Assembly (NCBI GenBank): GCA_964017185.1
Contig: OZ024879.1
Location: 45,205,883-45,269,882, forward strand
Direction of reading: 5' to 3'
Length of the DNA: 64,000 nt
From: Rugalucina vietnamica
Lineage: Eukaryota > Mollusca > Bivalvia > Lucinida > Lucinidae
Numbering within the stretch: the stretch's first letter is position 1; each line of letters begins with the position of its first letter. The notes below the pieces were generated by a model that saw nothing but the letters and a program-made list of their open reading frames with translations, was not told the DNA's origin and made no database searches. This document shows positions 33,810 through 47,215 of this stretch, one piece after another. The position numbers and the translations under genes are program-made.

Positions 33810-35427
33810 GACGGTGTAGATTATGGTGCTGTAGACCTCTAGTGGGGACGGTGTGGTAGGATATGGCGCTGTAGATCATTCTGGGGACGGTGTGGTAGGG
33901 AATGTCGCTGTAGATCTCTACTGGGGACGTTTGGGTAGGGAATGGGGCGTCAGATCTCTACTGGGGACCGAATGGTAGGGTATGGTGTTGTAGATCCCTA
34001 CTGGGGAAGATGCTGAAGAGAATGACATTGTATATCTCTACTGGGGACGGAGTGGTAGAATATGGCGCTGTTTATCTAATGGAGACGGTGCGGTAGACTT
34101 CCGCACTGTATATCTCTACTGGAGATGGTCCAGTAGAGTAAGGTGCTGTAGATCTCTAATGGGGACGTTGGGTAGGGAATAGGGTGATAGATCTCTACTG
34201 GGGACGGTGTAGTAGATTATGGTGCTGTAGATCTCTACTGGGGACGGTGTTGTAGGATATGGCGCTGTAGATCTTTACTGGGGACGGTATGGTAGGATAT
34301 GTCGCTGTAGATCTCTACCGGGGACGTTGTGGTAGGGAATGGGGAGATAGACCTCTACAGGGGACGGAATGGTAGGGTATGGTGTTGTATATCCCTACTG
34401 GGGACGATGCTGGTTAGAATGACTCTATATATCTCTACTGGGGACGGAGTGGAAGGGTATGTCGCTGTAGATCTCTACTGGGGACGTATTTGTAGAGTAG
34501 TTTTGTTTTGTATGTCTACTCGGAACGTTGAAATATGTAGCTGTAGATCTCCACTGGGGACGTAATGGTAGGGAATTGGACGATAGATCTTTACTGGGGA
34601 CGGTGTGGTAGGGTATGTCGCTGTAGATCTCTACTGGGGACGTTGTGGTAGGGAATGGGGTGATAGATCTCTACTGGCGACGGTGTGGTAGATTATGGTG
34701 CTGTAGATCTCTACTGGGGACGACGTAGTAGGATGTGGCGCTGTAGATCTTTACTGGGGACGGTATCGTAAGATATGTCGCTGTAGATCTTTACTGGGGA
34801 CGTTGTGGTAGGGAATGCGGCGATAGATCTTTACTGAGGGAGCGCGGTGGCGTAGTGGTAGAGCGTCGGACTCCGAATCTTGAGGTCCTGGGTTCGAACC
34901 CCACAAGCGTCACCGTGTTGTGTCCTTGAGCAAGGCACATCTACTCCCTACAGTACTGGTTAAACCCAGGAAGCGTTGGCTCCGTCCCGACATGACTGAA
35001 AAATTGTTGACTGGGACGTTGTGGTAGATTATGGTGTTGTAGACTTCTACTGGGGACCGTGTGGTAGGGTATGTCGCTGAAGATCTCTACTGGGGACGAT
35101 GTGGTAGGAAATGGGGCGATGGATCTCTACTGGGGACGGAACCATAGGATAGGTGTTGTAAATCCCTACTGGGGACAATGCTAAAGAAAATGACACAGTA
35201 TATCTCTTCTAGGGACGGGGTGGTAGGGAATGGCGCTGTATGACTTTATGTCTCTACTGGAGACGGTGTGGTAGGGAATGGGGCAATATATCTCTACTGG
35301 GGACGGAATGGTAGGGTATGGTGTTGTAGATACCTACTGTGAACGATACTGAAGAGAATGATACTGTATATCTCTACTGGGGACGGTGTTTTAGGGTATG
35401 ACGCTGTATATCTCTACTGGAGACGGT
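33810..35427 (+). repeat. G-rich 40-bp minisatellite, copy 2
   Basis: Same as 20955-22572. Confidence 0.9.
34839..35011 (+). repeat. tRNA-Arg-like SINE, copy 2
   Basis: Same as 21984-22156. Confidence 0.75.
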
Positions 35428-36138
35428 GTGGTAGAAAAAAGGTACAAGTAGGCAAAGATCAGGAAAAGGCGCAATCAGAAAAAGATTCCCACTCCAAAAA
35501 CCGAGGTGGGAAAAAACCAAACTAACAATCAGGTACTTATACCATGAAACATATCGTAAGCCGAATGAGCAGCTATTTTCCCAATAGGTGGCCACTCAGT
35601 TACCTTAACTTAACTAAAAATATGAAAACATACATAAGGCGCCAACAGCACAAAAATTTTTTTAAACACCAAGACATAAAACAAAAAGAACCACCACAGA
35701 AGTATCGACTTGGAACGATCAGTAACACAAAGCCACTGGCGGGCTTAAACCGGTTTTACATGGCCATAACCTCACCCTCAGCTTCTGCAGTGGTTCATAA
35801 CATTTAATTAGTTATTTGGTCCTCGTGGTGAATCTCTAACTAGTCAATGAATCATCAAGAACTAACAATTAAATCATGATAAACATCCTGATGAATCAAA
35901 AACCAGGACTCACAGACTGAGTAAGCTGCCCGACGATGGAGATCCCTGGGCGCCGAATAACCTACTAACTCCGGAGCAAAAGAAAAACACCAGTTGGACC
36001 CCGGTGGGCCAAGCAACAGACAAGAAGCTCCGGCTCCAACCAACTAAAATGAATAGCTTTATGTCGGGGCCATCATAGAGTCTGACACCCGACCCACCGG
36101 CGTGCAATTAAAGAAGGCAGCATAGTTATCAACCATGA
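35428..36138. mobile_element. 711-bp unclassified insertion, copy 2
   Basis: Same as 22573-23283. Confidence 0.45.
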
Positions 36139-39100
36139 TTGTACCGCTTTGTAGATCTCTACTGGGGACGGTCCGGTAGAATATGGTGCAGTAGATCTCT
36201 ACTCTAGACGTATTGGTAGAGTAGTTCGCTTTAGATATCTACTCGGGACAGTGTGATAGGGTATGTAGAGGTGGATCTTTACTGGGGACGTTAAGGTAGG
36301 AAATGGGGCGATAGATCTCTACTGGGACGGTGTGGTAGGGTATGTCACTATAGATCTCTACCGGGGACGTTATGGTAGGGAAAATGTCGATAGATCTCTA
36401 CCGTGGACGGAGTGATAGGTATGGCGCTGTAGATCTCTACTGGGGACGTTGTGGCACGGAATTGGGCGATTGATCTCTACTGGGGACGGAATGGTCGGGT
36501 ATGGTGTTGTAGATCCCTACTGGGGATGATGCTGAAGAAAATGACACTGAATATCTCTACTGGGGACGGGGTGGTAGTTTATGGCGCTGTATATCTCTAC
36601 TGATGACGGTGTGGTAGACTACCGCATTGTAGATCTCTACTGGGTATGGTCCAGTAGATAATGGTTATGTAGATCTCTACTGGGGACGGTGTGGTAGGGT
36701 ATGTCGCTGGAGATCTCTACTGGGGACGTATTGGTAGAGTAGTTCGTTTTAGCTGTCTACTTGGGACTGTGTGACAGGGTATGTAGCTGTAGATCTCTAC
36801 TGGGGAAGTTGTGGTAGGGAATGGATCGATATATCTCTACTGGGGACTGTGTGGTAGATTAATGTGCTGTAGATCTCTACTTGAGACGGAATGATAGGGT
36901 ATGGTGTTGTAGATCCCTACTGGGGACGATGCTAAAGAGAATGACACTGTATATCTCTACTTGGGACGGAGTGGTAGGGTATGGCGCTATATATCTCTAC
37001 TGGAGACGGTGTTGTACACTACCGCACTGTACATCTCTACTGGGGACGCCTCAGTAGAGTATGGTGTTGTATATCTCTACTGGGGACGGTGTGGTAGGGT
37101 ATGTCGCTGTAGATCTCTACTGGGGACGTATTGGTGGAGTAGTTCGCTTAAGATGTTTACTGGGGACGGTGTGATAGGGAATGTAGCTGTAGATCTCCAC
37201 TAGGGACGTTGCGGTAGGGAATTGAACGATAGATCTTTACTGGGGACGGTGTGGTAGGGTATGTCTATGTAGATCTCTTCTTGGGACGTTGTGGTAGGGA
37301 ATGGGTTGATATATCTCTACTTGGGACGGTGTGGTAGATTATGGTGCTGTAAATCTCCACTGGGGACGCTGTGGTAGGTTATGGCGCTGTAGATCTTTAC
37401 TGGGGACGGTGTGGTAGGGTATATCGCTGTATATCTCTACTGGGGACGTATTGGTGGAGTAGTTCGCTTAAGATGTTTACTTGGGACGGTGTGATAGGGA
37501 ATGTAGCTGTAGATCTTCACTGGGAACGTTGTGGTAGGGAATTGAACGATATTATTTTTTACTGGGGACGGTGTGGTAGAGTATGTCTCTGTAGATCTCT
37601 TCTTGGGACGTTGTGGTAGGGTATGGGTCGATATATCTCTACTTGGGACGGTGTGGTAGATTATGGTGCTGTACATCTCTACTTGGTACGCTGTGGTAGG
37701 TTATGGCGCTGTAGATCTTTACTGGGGACGGTGTGGTAGGGTATGTCGCTGCAGATCTCTACTGGGGACGTTATGGTAGAAATGGGTCCATTTATCGCTA
37801 CTGGGGACGGTGTGGTAGATTAAGGTGCTGTAGATCTCTACTGGGGACGTTGTGGTAGGGAAAGGGGCGATAGATCTCTACTGGAGAGCGAATGGTGGGG
37901 TATGGTGTTGTAGATCCCTACTGGGGGGACGATGCTGAAGAGAATGACACTGTATATCCCTACTGGGGACGGAGTGGTAGGGTATGGCGCTGTATATCTC
38001 TAATGGAGACGGTGCGGTAGACTACCGCACTGTAGATCTCTACTGGGTATAGAGTAGAGTATCCAGTAGAGTATAGTGTTGTACATCTCTACTGAGGACG
38101 GTGTGGTAGGGTATGTCGCTGAAGATCTCTACTGGGGACGTTTTGGTAGAGTAGTTCGCTTTAAATGTCTACTGAGGACTGTGTGATAGGGTATTTTGCT
38201 GTAGATCTCTACATGGGACGTTGTGGTAGGGAATGGGGCGATAGATTTCTACTTGGGACGGTGTGGTAGGGTATGTCGCTGTAGATCTGTACTGGGGACG
38301 TTGTGGTAGGGAATGGGTCGATAGATATTTACTAGGGACGGTGTGGTAGATTATCTTGCTGTAGATCTCTTCTGGGGACGGTGTGGTACGGTATGGCGCT
38401 GTAAATCTTTACTGGGGACGGTGTGGTAGGGTATGTAGCTGTAGATCTCTACTGGGGACGTTGTGGTAAGGAATGGGACGATAGATCTCTAGTGGGGACG
38501 GAATGGTAGGATATGGTGCTGTAGATCCCTACTTGGGACGATGTCGGAGAGAATGACACTGTATATCTCTACAAGGGACAGAGTGGTAGCGTATGGCGCT
38601 GTATATCTCTACTGGAGACGGTGTGGTAGACTACCGCACTGTAGATCTCTACTGAGGAAGGTCCAGTAGAATACGGTGCTGTAGATCTCTACTGGGGACG
38701 GTGCGGTAGGTTATGGCTTTGTATATCTCTACTGGGCACGGTGTGGTAGGGTATGTCGCTGTAGATCTCTACTGGGGACGTTGTGGTAGAGAATAGGGCG
38801 ATAGATCTCTACTGGGGACGGAATGGTAGGGTATGGTGTTGTAGATCCCTACTGGGGACGATGCTGAAGAGAATGACACTGTATATCTCTACTTGGGACG
38901 GAATGGTAGGTTATGGCGCTGTATGTATCACTGGAGACGGTGTGGTAGACTACCGCAATGCAGATCTGAACTGGGGACGTTGTGGTTGGGAATGGGGCAA
39001 TAGATCTCTACTGCGGACGCAATTGTGGGGTATGGTGTTGTAGAACCCTACTAGAGACGATGCTGAAGAGAATGACACTGCATATCTCTACTGGGGACGC

Positions 39101-42100
39101 TGTGGTAGGGTTTGGCGCTGTATATCTCTACTGGAGACGGTGTGGTAGAATACCGAACTGTAGATCTCTACTGTGGACGGTCCAATAGAATATGGTGCTG
39201 TTGATCTCTACTGGGAACGGAATGGTAGGGTATGTCGCTTTAGATCTCTACTGGGGACGTTGTGGTAGGAAATTGGGCGATAGATCTCTACTGGGGACGG
39301 AATGGTAGGGCATTGTGCTGTTGATCCCTACTGGGGACGATGCTGAAGAGAATGACACAGTATATCTCTACTGGAGCGGTGTTGAAGGATATGGCGTTGT
39401 ATATCTCTACTGGATACGGTTTAGTAGAAACCGCACTGTAGATTACTCGGGACGGTCCAGTAAAATATGGTGCTGTAGATCTCTACTGGGGACGGTATGG
39501 TAGGTTATGGCGCTGTTGATCTTTACTGGGGACGGTGTGGTAGGGTATGTCGCTGTAGATCTCTACTGGAGACGTTGTGGTAGGGAATGGGGCGAAAGAT
39601 CTCTACTGGGGACGAAATGGTAGGGTATGGTGTTGTAGATCCCTACTGGAGACGCGGCTGAAGAGAATGACACTGTATATCTCTTCTGGGGACGGAGTGG
39701 TAGGATATGGCGCTGTATATCTCTACAGGAGACGGTGTGGTACACTATCGCATTGTAGATCTCTACTGGGGACGGTCCAGTAGAATATGGTGCTAAAGAT
39801 CTCTACTGGGGACGGTGTGGTAGGGTATGTCGCTGTAGATCTCTCCTGGGGACGGTGTGGTAGGAAATGGGGCGATAGATCTCTACTGGGGACGGAATGG
39901 AAGGGTATGGTGTTGCCGATCCCTACTGGGGACGATGATGAAAAGAATGACACTGTCAATCTCTACTGGGGACGGTGTAATAGGGTATGGCGCTGTATTT
40001 CTCTACTGGAGACGGTGTGGTAGACTACCGCAATGTAGATCATTACTGGGGACGTTGTGGTAGGGAATGGGGCAATAGATCTCTACTGGGGACGCAATTG
40101 TGGGGTATGGTGTTGTAGATCCCTACTGGGGACGATGCTGAAGATAATGACACTGCATATCTCTACTGGGGACGGTGTGGTAGGGTATGGCGCTGTATAT
40201 CTCTACTGGAGACGGTGTGGTAGAATACCGTACTGTAGATCTCTACTTAGGACGGTCCAGTAGAATATGGTGCTTTAGATTATACTGGGGACGGTGTGGT
40301 AGAGTATGTCGCCTTAGATCTGGGGACGTTGTGGTAGGAAATGGGGCGACAGATCTCTACTGGGGACGTTGTGGTAGGGTATGGTGTTGTTGATCCCTAA
40401 TGGGGACGATGCTGAAGAGAATGACACAGTATATCTCATATGGGGACGGTGTGGTAGGATATGGCGTTGTATATCTCTACTGGGGACGGTGTGGTAGTAA
40501 ACCGTACTGTAGGTCTCTACTGGGGACGGTCCAGTAAAATACGGTGCTGTAGATCTCTACTGGGGGCGGTTTGGTAGGTTATGGCGCTGTTACTCTTTAC
40601 TGGGGACGGTGTGGTAGGGTATGTCGCTGTAGATCTCTACTGGGGACGTTGTGGTATGGAATGGGGAGATAGATCTCTACTGGGGACGAAATGGTAGGGT
40701 ACTGTGTTGTAGATCCCTACTGGGGACGATGCTGAAGAGAATGACACTGTATATCTCTACTGGGGACGGAGTGGTAAGGTATGGCGCTGAATATCTCTTG
40801 AGACCTTGTGGTACACTACCGCATTGTAGATCTCTACTGGGGACGGTCCAGTAGAATATGGTGCTGTAGATATCTACTGAGGACGGTGTGGTAGGGTATG
40901 TCGCTGTAGATCTCTCCTGGGGACGTTGTGTTAGGAAATGGGGCGATAAATATCTACTGGGGACGGAATTGAAAAGTATGGTGTTGTTGATCCCTACTGG
41001 GGACGATGATGAAGAGAATGACACTGTTAATCTCTACTCGGGACGGTGTGGTAGGGTATGGCGCTGTATGTCTCTACTGGAGACGGTGTGGTAGACTACC
41101 GCAATGTAGATCTCTACTGGGGACGTTGTGCTAGGAAATGGGGCAATATATCTCTACTGAGGACGCAATTGTGGGGTATGGTGTTGTAGATCCCTACTGG
41201 GGACGATGCTGAAGAGAATGACACAGTATATCTCTATTGGGGACGGTGTGGTAGGATATGGCGTTGTATATCTCTACTGGAGACGGTGTGGTAGTAAACC
41301 GTACTGTAGATCTCTACTGGGGATGGTCCAGTAGAATATGGTGCTGTAGATCTCTACTGGGGACGGTGTGGTAGGTTATGGCGCTGTGGATCTTTACTGG
41401 GGATGGTGTGGTAGGTTATGTCGCTGTAGATCTCTACTGGGGACGTTGTGCTAGGGAATGGGGCTATAGATCTCTACTGAGGTCGCAATGGTGGGGTATG
41501 GTGTTGTAGATCCCTACTGGGGACGATGCTGAAGAGAATGACACTGCATATCTCTACTGGGGACGGTGTGGTAGGATATGGCACTGTATATCTCTACTGG
41601 AGACGGTGTGGTAGAATACCGTACTGTAGATCTCTACTGGGGACGATGCTGAAGAGAATGACACAGTATATCTCTATTGGGGACGGTGTGGTAGGATATG
41701 GCGTTGTATATCTCTACTGGAGACGGTGTGGTAGTAAACCGTACTGTAGATCTCTACTGGGGACGGTCCAGTAGAATATGGTGCTGTAGATCTCTACTGG
41801 GGACGGTGTGGTAGGTTATGGCGCTGTGGATCTTTACTGGGGATGGTGTGATAGGTTATGTCGCTGTAGATCTCTACTGGGGACGTTGTGCTAGGGAATG
41901 GGGCTATAGATCTCTACTGAGGTCGCAATGGTGGGGTATGGTGTTGTAGATCCCTACTGGGGACGATGCTGAAGAGAATGACACTGCATATCTCTACTGG
42001 GGACGGTGTGGTAGGATATGGCACTGTATATCTCTACTGGAGACGGTGTGGTAGAATACCGTACTGTAGATCTCTACTGGGAACGGTCCAGTAGAATATG

Positions 42101-44414
42101 GTGCTGTAGATCTCTACTGGGGACGGTGTGGTAGGGTATGTCGCTTTAGATCTCTACTGGGGACGTTGTGGTAGGAAATGGGGCGATAGATCTCTACTGG
42201 GGACGGAAAGGTAGGGTATGGTGTAGTTGATCCCTACTGGGGACGATGCTGAAGAGAATTACACAGTATATCTCTATTGGGGACGGTGTGGTAGGATATG
42301 GCGTTGTATATCTCTACTGGAGACGGTGTGGTAGTAAACCGTACTGTAGATCTCTACTGGGGACGGTCCAGTAGAATATGGTGCTGTAGATCTTTACTGG
42401 GGACGGTGTGGTAGGTTATGGCGCTGTGGATCTTTACTGGGGATGGTGTGGTAGGTTATGGCGCTGTGGATCTTTACTGGGGACGGTTTGGTAGGGTATG
42501 TCGCTGTAGATCTCTACTGGGGACGTTGTGTTAGGGAATGGGGCTATAGATCTCTACTGGGGACGGAATGGTAGGGTATGGTGTTGTAGATCCCTACTGG
42601 GGACGATGCTGAAGAGAATAACACTGTGTATCTCTACTGGGGACGGAGTGGTAGGGTATGGCGCTGTATATCTCTACTGGAGACGGTGTGGTTTACCGCA
42701 TTGTAGATATCTACTGGGGACGGTCCAGTAGAATATGGTGCTGTATATCTCTATTGGGGACAGTGTGGTAGGGTATATCGCTGTATATATCTACTGGGGA
42801 CGTTGTGGTAGGAAATGGGGCGATAGATCTCTACTGGGGACGGAATGGAAGGGTATGGTGTTGTTGATCCCTACTGTAGACGATGATGAAGAGGATGACA
42901 CTGTTTATCTCTACTGGGGACGGTGTGGTAGGGTATGGCGCTGTATGTCTCTACTGGAGACGGTGTGGTAGACTACCGCAATGTAGATCTCTACTGGGGA
43001 CGTTGTGGTAGGGAATGGGACAATAGATCTCTACGTTGGGACACAATGGTGGGGTATGGTGTTGTAGATCCCTACTGGGGACGTTGCTGAAGAGAATGCC
43101 ACTGCATATCTCTACTGGGGACGGAGTAGTAGGATATGGCGCTGTATATCTCTACTGGAGACGGTGTGGTAGAATAACGTACTGTAGATCTCTACTGGGG
43201 ACGGTCCAGTAGAATGTGGTGCTGTAGATCTCTACTGGGGACGGTATGGTAGGGCATGTCGCTTTAGATCTCTACTGCGGACGTTGTGGTAGGAAATGGG
43301 GCGATGGATCTCTACTGGGAACGGAGCGGTAGGGTATGGTGTTGTTGATCCCTACTGGGGACGATGCGGAAGAGAATGACACAGTATATCTCTACTGGGG
43401 ACGGCGTGGTAGGATATGGCGTTGTATATCTCTACTGGAGACGGTGTGGTAGTAAACCGTACAGTATATCCTTACTGGGGACGGTCAAGTAGAATATGGT
43501 GCTGTAGATCTCTACTGGGGATGGTGTGGTAGGTTATGGCGCTGTGGATCTTTACTGGGGACAGTGTGGTAGGGTATGTCGCTGAAGATCTCTACTGGGG
43601 ACGTTGTGGTAGGGAATGGGGCAATAGATCTCTACTGGGGACGGAAGGGTAGGGTATGGTGTTGTAGATCCCTACTGTGGACGATGCTAAAGAGAATGAC
43701 ACTGTATATCTCTACTGGGGACGGAGTGGTAGGGTATGGCGCTGTATATCTTTACTGGAGACGGTGTGGTACACTACCGCATTGTAGATCTCTACTGGAG
43801 ACGGTCCAGTAGAGTATGGTGCTGTAGATCCCTACTGGGGACGCTGTGGCAGGGTTTGGCGCTGTATGTCTCTACTGGAGACGGTGTGGTAGACTACCCC
43901 AATGTAGATCTCTACTGGACGTTGTGGTAGGGAATGGGGCAATATATCTTTACTGGGGACGCAATGGTGGGGTATGGTGTTGTAGATCCCTACTGGGGAC
44001 GATGCTGAAGAGAATGACACTGCATATCTCAACTGGGGACGGTGTGGTAGGATATGGCGCTGTATATCTTTACTGGGGACGGTGTGGTAGAATACCCGAC
44101 TGTAGATATCTACTGGGGACGGTCCAGTAGAATATGGTGATTTTGATCTCTACTGAGGACGGTGTGGTAGGGTATGTCGCTTTAGATCTCTACTGGGGAC
44201 GTTGTAGTAGGAAATGGGGCGATAGATCTCTACTGGGGACGGAATGGTAGGGCGTGGTGTTGTTGATCCCTACTGGGGACGATGCTGAAGAGACTGACAC
44301 ATGATATCTCTACTGGGGACGGTGTGGTAGGATATGGCGTTGTATATCTCTACTGGAGACGGTGTGGTAGAATACCGTACTGTAGATCTCTACTGGGGAC
44401 GGTCCAGTAGAATA
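36139..44414 (+). repeat. 8.3-kb G-rich 40-bp minisatellite with higher-order repeats
   Basis: About 207 monomers. Distinct monomer types follow each other in a fixed order: TAGGGTATGTCGCTGTA; TAGGGAATGGGGCGATA; TAGGGTATGGTGTTGTA; GATGCTGAAGAGAATGACAC; TAGGGTATGGCGCTGTA; TAGACTACCGCACTGTA; CCAGTAGAATATGGTGCTG; and often TAGGTTATGGCGCTGT. This gives units of 280 or 320 bp (GATGCTGAAGAG starts at 39060, 39340, 39655, 39935, 40135). Homogeneity rises toward 39-44 kb. A 440-bp block at 41201-41640 is repeated at 41641-42080 with two differences seen. Open frames on both strands repeat every 40 codons and are not genes. Confidence 0.92.
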
Positions 44415-44640
44415 TCCCAGCAGGGTTAATAAACATTCAGTTTTGAGAATTGCAGTTAAACTCCAGACATTTGGAAGTCAATGAAGTGTCCAGTGTAAAT
44501 AATCTTAAACTGTAAATAGCCGCGTTATAAGATGTGAATAGGGTGGTGGAGAAAGCATCATTTTAGATTCATCAATTCGTATTCTACTCGGCAACGAGGT
44601 GTCTCAACATTGGGAGAATTTATGTCAACAACAACAACAA
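44415..44640. other. Interruption of the minisatellite
   Basis: About 225 bp of unrelated AT-rich sequence (CCCAGCAGGGTTAATAAACA to a CAACAACAACAA tract) between AGTAGAATAT and ATGGTGCTGTGG. The array resumes in nearly the same monomer, so this is probably an insertion. Confidence 0.6.
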
Positions 44641-45841
44641 TATGGTGCTGTGGATCTCTGTGGTAGGGTTTGGCGCTGTATGTCTCTACTGGAGACGGTG
44701 TGGTAGACTACCCCAGTGTAGATCTCTACTGGGGACGTTGTGGTAGGGAATGGGGCAATAGATCTCTACTGGGGACGGAAGGTTAGGGGATGGTGTTGTA
44801 GATCCCTACTGGGGACGATGCTAAAGAGAATGACACTGTATATCTCTACTGGGGACGGAGTGGTAGGGTATGGCGCTGTATATCTTTACTGGAGACGGTG
44901 TGGTACACTACTGCATTGTAGATCTCTACTGGGGACGGTCCAGTAGAGTATGGTGCTGTAGATCTCTACTGGGGACGGTGTGGTAGGGTATGTCGCTGTA
45001 GATCTCTACTGGGGACGTTGTGGTAGGAAATGGGGCGATATATCTCTACTGGGGACGGAATGGAAGGGTATGGTGTTGTTGATCCCTACTGAGGACGATG
45101 ATGAAGAGAATGACACTGTATATCCCTACTGGGGACGCTGTGGTATATCCCTACTGGGGACGCTGTGGTAGGGTTTGGCGCTGTATGTCTCTACTGGAGA
45201 CGGTGTGGTAGACTACCCCAATGTAGATCTCTACTGACGCGTTGTGGTAGGGAATGGGGCAATAGATCTCTACTGGGGACGCAATGGTGGGGTATGGTGT
45301 TGTAGATCCCTACTGGGGACGATGCTGAAGAGAATGACACTGCATATCTCAACTGGGGACGGTGTGGTAGGATATGGCGCTGTATATCTTTACTGGGGAC
45401 GGTGTGGTAGAATACCCGACTGTAGATATCTACTGGGGACGGTCCAGTAGAATATGGTGCTGTAGATCTCTACTGGGGACGGTGTGGTAGGGTATGTCGC
45501 TTTAGATCTCTACTGTAGACGGTGTGGTAGGGTATGGCGCTGTATATCTCTACCGGAGACGGTGTGGTAGAATACCGTACTGTAGATCTCTACTGGGGAC
45601 GGTCCAGTAGAATATGGTGCTGTGGATCTCTACTGGGGATGGTGTGGTAGGTTATGGCGCTGTGGATCTTTACTTGGGACGGTGTGGTAGGGTATGTCGC
45701 TGTAGATCTCTACTGCGGACGTTGTGGTAGGGAATGGGGCGATAGATCTCTACTGGGGACGGAATGGTAGGGGATGGTGTTGTAGATCCCTACTGGGGAC
45801 GATGCTGAAGAGAATGACACTGTATATCTCTACTGGGGACA
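44641..45841 (+). repeat. G-rich 40-bp minisatellite, terminal block
   Basis: Same monomers. A block at about 45150-45450 (GTTTGGCGCTGTATGTC, TAGACTACCCCAATGTAG) duplicates 43840-44120. The array ends at TACTGGGGACATTG. Confidence 0.9.
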
Positions 45842-46060
45842 TTGTTACGACATCATCCTTAAACCACTGATAGTTCTCCATTGTAGAATATAAATATAAA
45901 ACATAGATCCTTTAATAGCAGTGAAAATGGGTGTTTAGGCTACTTTAGGCTCTTCAGATAGCCTATATGGCATACTATATGCCAACAATGAAAATCGCGG
46001 TGTTTAGGACAAACACGTTGTCTTTCGCTGTTCAATAGATCTGCAGTACTAAATTACAAT
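45842..46060. other. Unique spacer after the minisatellite
   Basis: No feature recognised. Confidence 0.4.
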
Positions 46061-46726
46061 CTAAAGCCGTGTTCATATGCTGTATTTGCAACCGGGTGTA
46101 ATTTTTCATCCGCTTGTGTAGCGGCCATATGCAGCGAGATCATGTTCATATTCGCCTGGTTTTGACATTAAATTTTGACTAAAATGCTCCTTATTAGCAG
46201 AGGTCATTTGATGTAGATGGGCTGTTTGTGCCTCAGGCAAAGCATGTTCGCTACTGACTGGTAATCTGACTACTGGTAAACCGCTGCGGCTTGAGACTGC
46301 CCAAGAAAAATGGTTTCAAGTCAAACTGGTCAAACCTATAAGCCTTATTGGCTTAGCTGTGTGGTTATATCTTTAGCATTTTTGGATGCCATGACATCCT
46401 AACTTTGAGTGAAAGGTCCATAAAGTGGATACAATCTCCAGACATGACCTAAGCTGTTGTCTGGGACGTAAAGTATCGATTCAAACAAACAAAAATGTGT
46501 AACGATTAAGCGTTTTGCGTTCATATACACACAATACACACGGGTGCAAAAATACACCCGGCTGCAATTCAATTTGCTCCACCTGGAAAGTGGGAGAAAA
46601 TTTGTACCAGAGTGTATTTTTGCAGGGTGTAGTTTTCCTGGCATACCATACACCCGGGGTTCAAATTTACATCCAGTGTGCAAAAATACACCCGAGTTCA
46701 AATGTTGCACATGAACATGGCTTTAG
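46061..46726. mobile_element. 666-bp MITE with CTAAAGCC ends
   Basis: Ends CTAAAGCCGTGTTCAT and ATGAACATGGCTTTAG are inverted with one mismatch. Inside are repeats of GGTGCAAAAATACACCCG and its complement near the right end. Both open frames (46399-46710 on -, 46515-46952 on +) are within the repeats and run into the adjoining SINE. Confidence 0.65.
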
Positions 46727-46734
46727 AAATAGAC

Positions 46735-46945
46735 TCCACGTCGCCTGTGTTCGATCCCCACTTGGGCTGCCGTGTTGTGTCATTGAGCAAGACACATTGG
46801 CCCATAACTGTCTTATACCCATGGAACATTGCCGCTTTGCCGACATGACTGAAAATTTGTTGACTCCCTCGTTAACCCTTGATACAAACAAACAAACAAA
46901 CAAACAAACAAACAAACAAACAAACAAACAAACAAACAAACAAAA
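46735..46945 (+). repeat. tRNA-derived SINE with (CAAA)n tail
   Basis: A degraded head with B box GTGTTCGATCCCCAC, body GTGTTGTGTCATTGAGCAAG, ACATGACTGAAAATTTGTTG, and an uninterrupted ACAA tail of about 58 bp (46887-46944). Its body matches the SINE at 22060-22156. Confidence 0.75.
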
Positions 46946-47019
46946 CACTTAATGGGCACCCAAATCTTTAATCATTAAATTTTGCATGTTTGAAAAGCAT
47001 TTTATTTAAATTGTTCGTT

Positions 47020-47215
47020 CAGGGTAGCGCGGTCGCCTATCGGTCGATAATCGGACTCAGAAGGTCTTTGGGTGAGAACCCAAATGGATAGCAGGTATGA
47101 GGCCTTTCACAAAACACGTTGAATCTTTAACACTGTTAAAAACTTGAGCTCTTGCTAGACATGACAGTGACTGAAACATCGTTGACTGGGGCGTTAATCC
47201 ACAAAAAACGCCAAA
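47020..47215 (+). repeat. tRNA-related SINE, degenerate
   Basis: GGTAGCGCGGTCGCCTATCG, a GGGTGAGAACCC B-box-like hairpin, and the SINE 3' body CATCGTTGACTGGGGCGTTA. Confidence 0.55.

Larger units (their letters stand above)
23633..36487 (+). repeat. Tandem duplication, copy 2 (12,855 bp)
   Basis: Head-to-tail repeat of 10778-23632. The (CA)n at the left is only about 32 bp long and is fused directly to the minisatellite GGGGAC, with the shared bases AC at the join. On the right the minisatellite continues beyond 36487. Copy-2 sub-features are listed separately. Confidence 0.9.

Noticed and set aside
39787..45450. Many 60-115-codon frames with repeated GNGAIDLYWGRNGRVW-type peptides on both strands
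   Set aside because: They recur every 40 codons because three 40-bp monomers equal 120 bp. They shift frame with each indel, and appear on both strands, so they are minisatellite artefacts.
46515..46952. 145-codon frame ending in NKQTNKQ repeats
   Set aside because: It runs from a MITE through a SINE into the (CAAA)n tail; the C-terminal repeat is the microsatellite.
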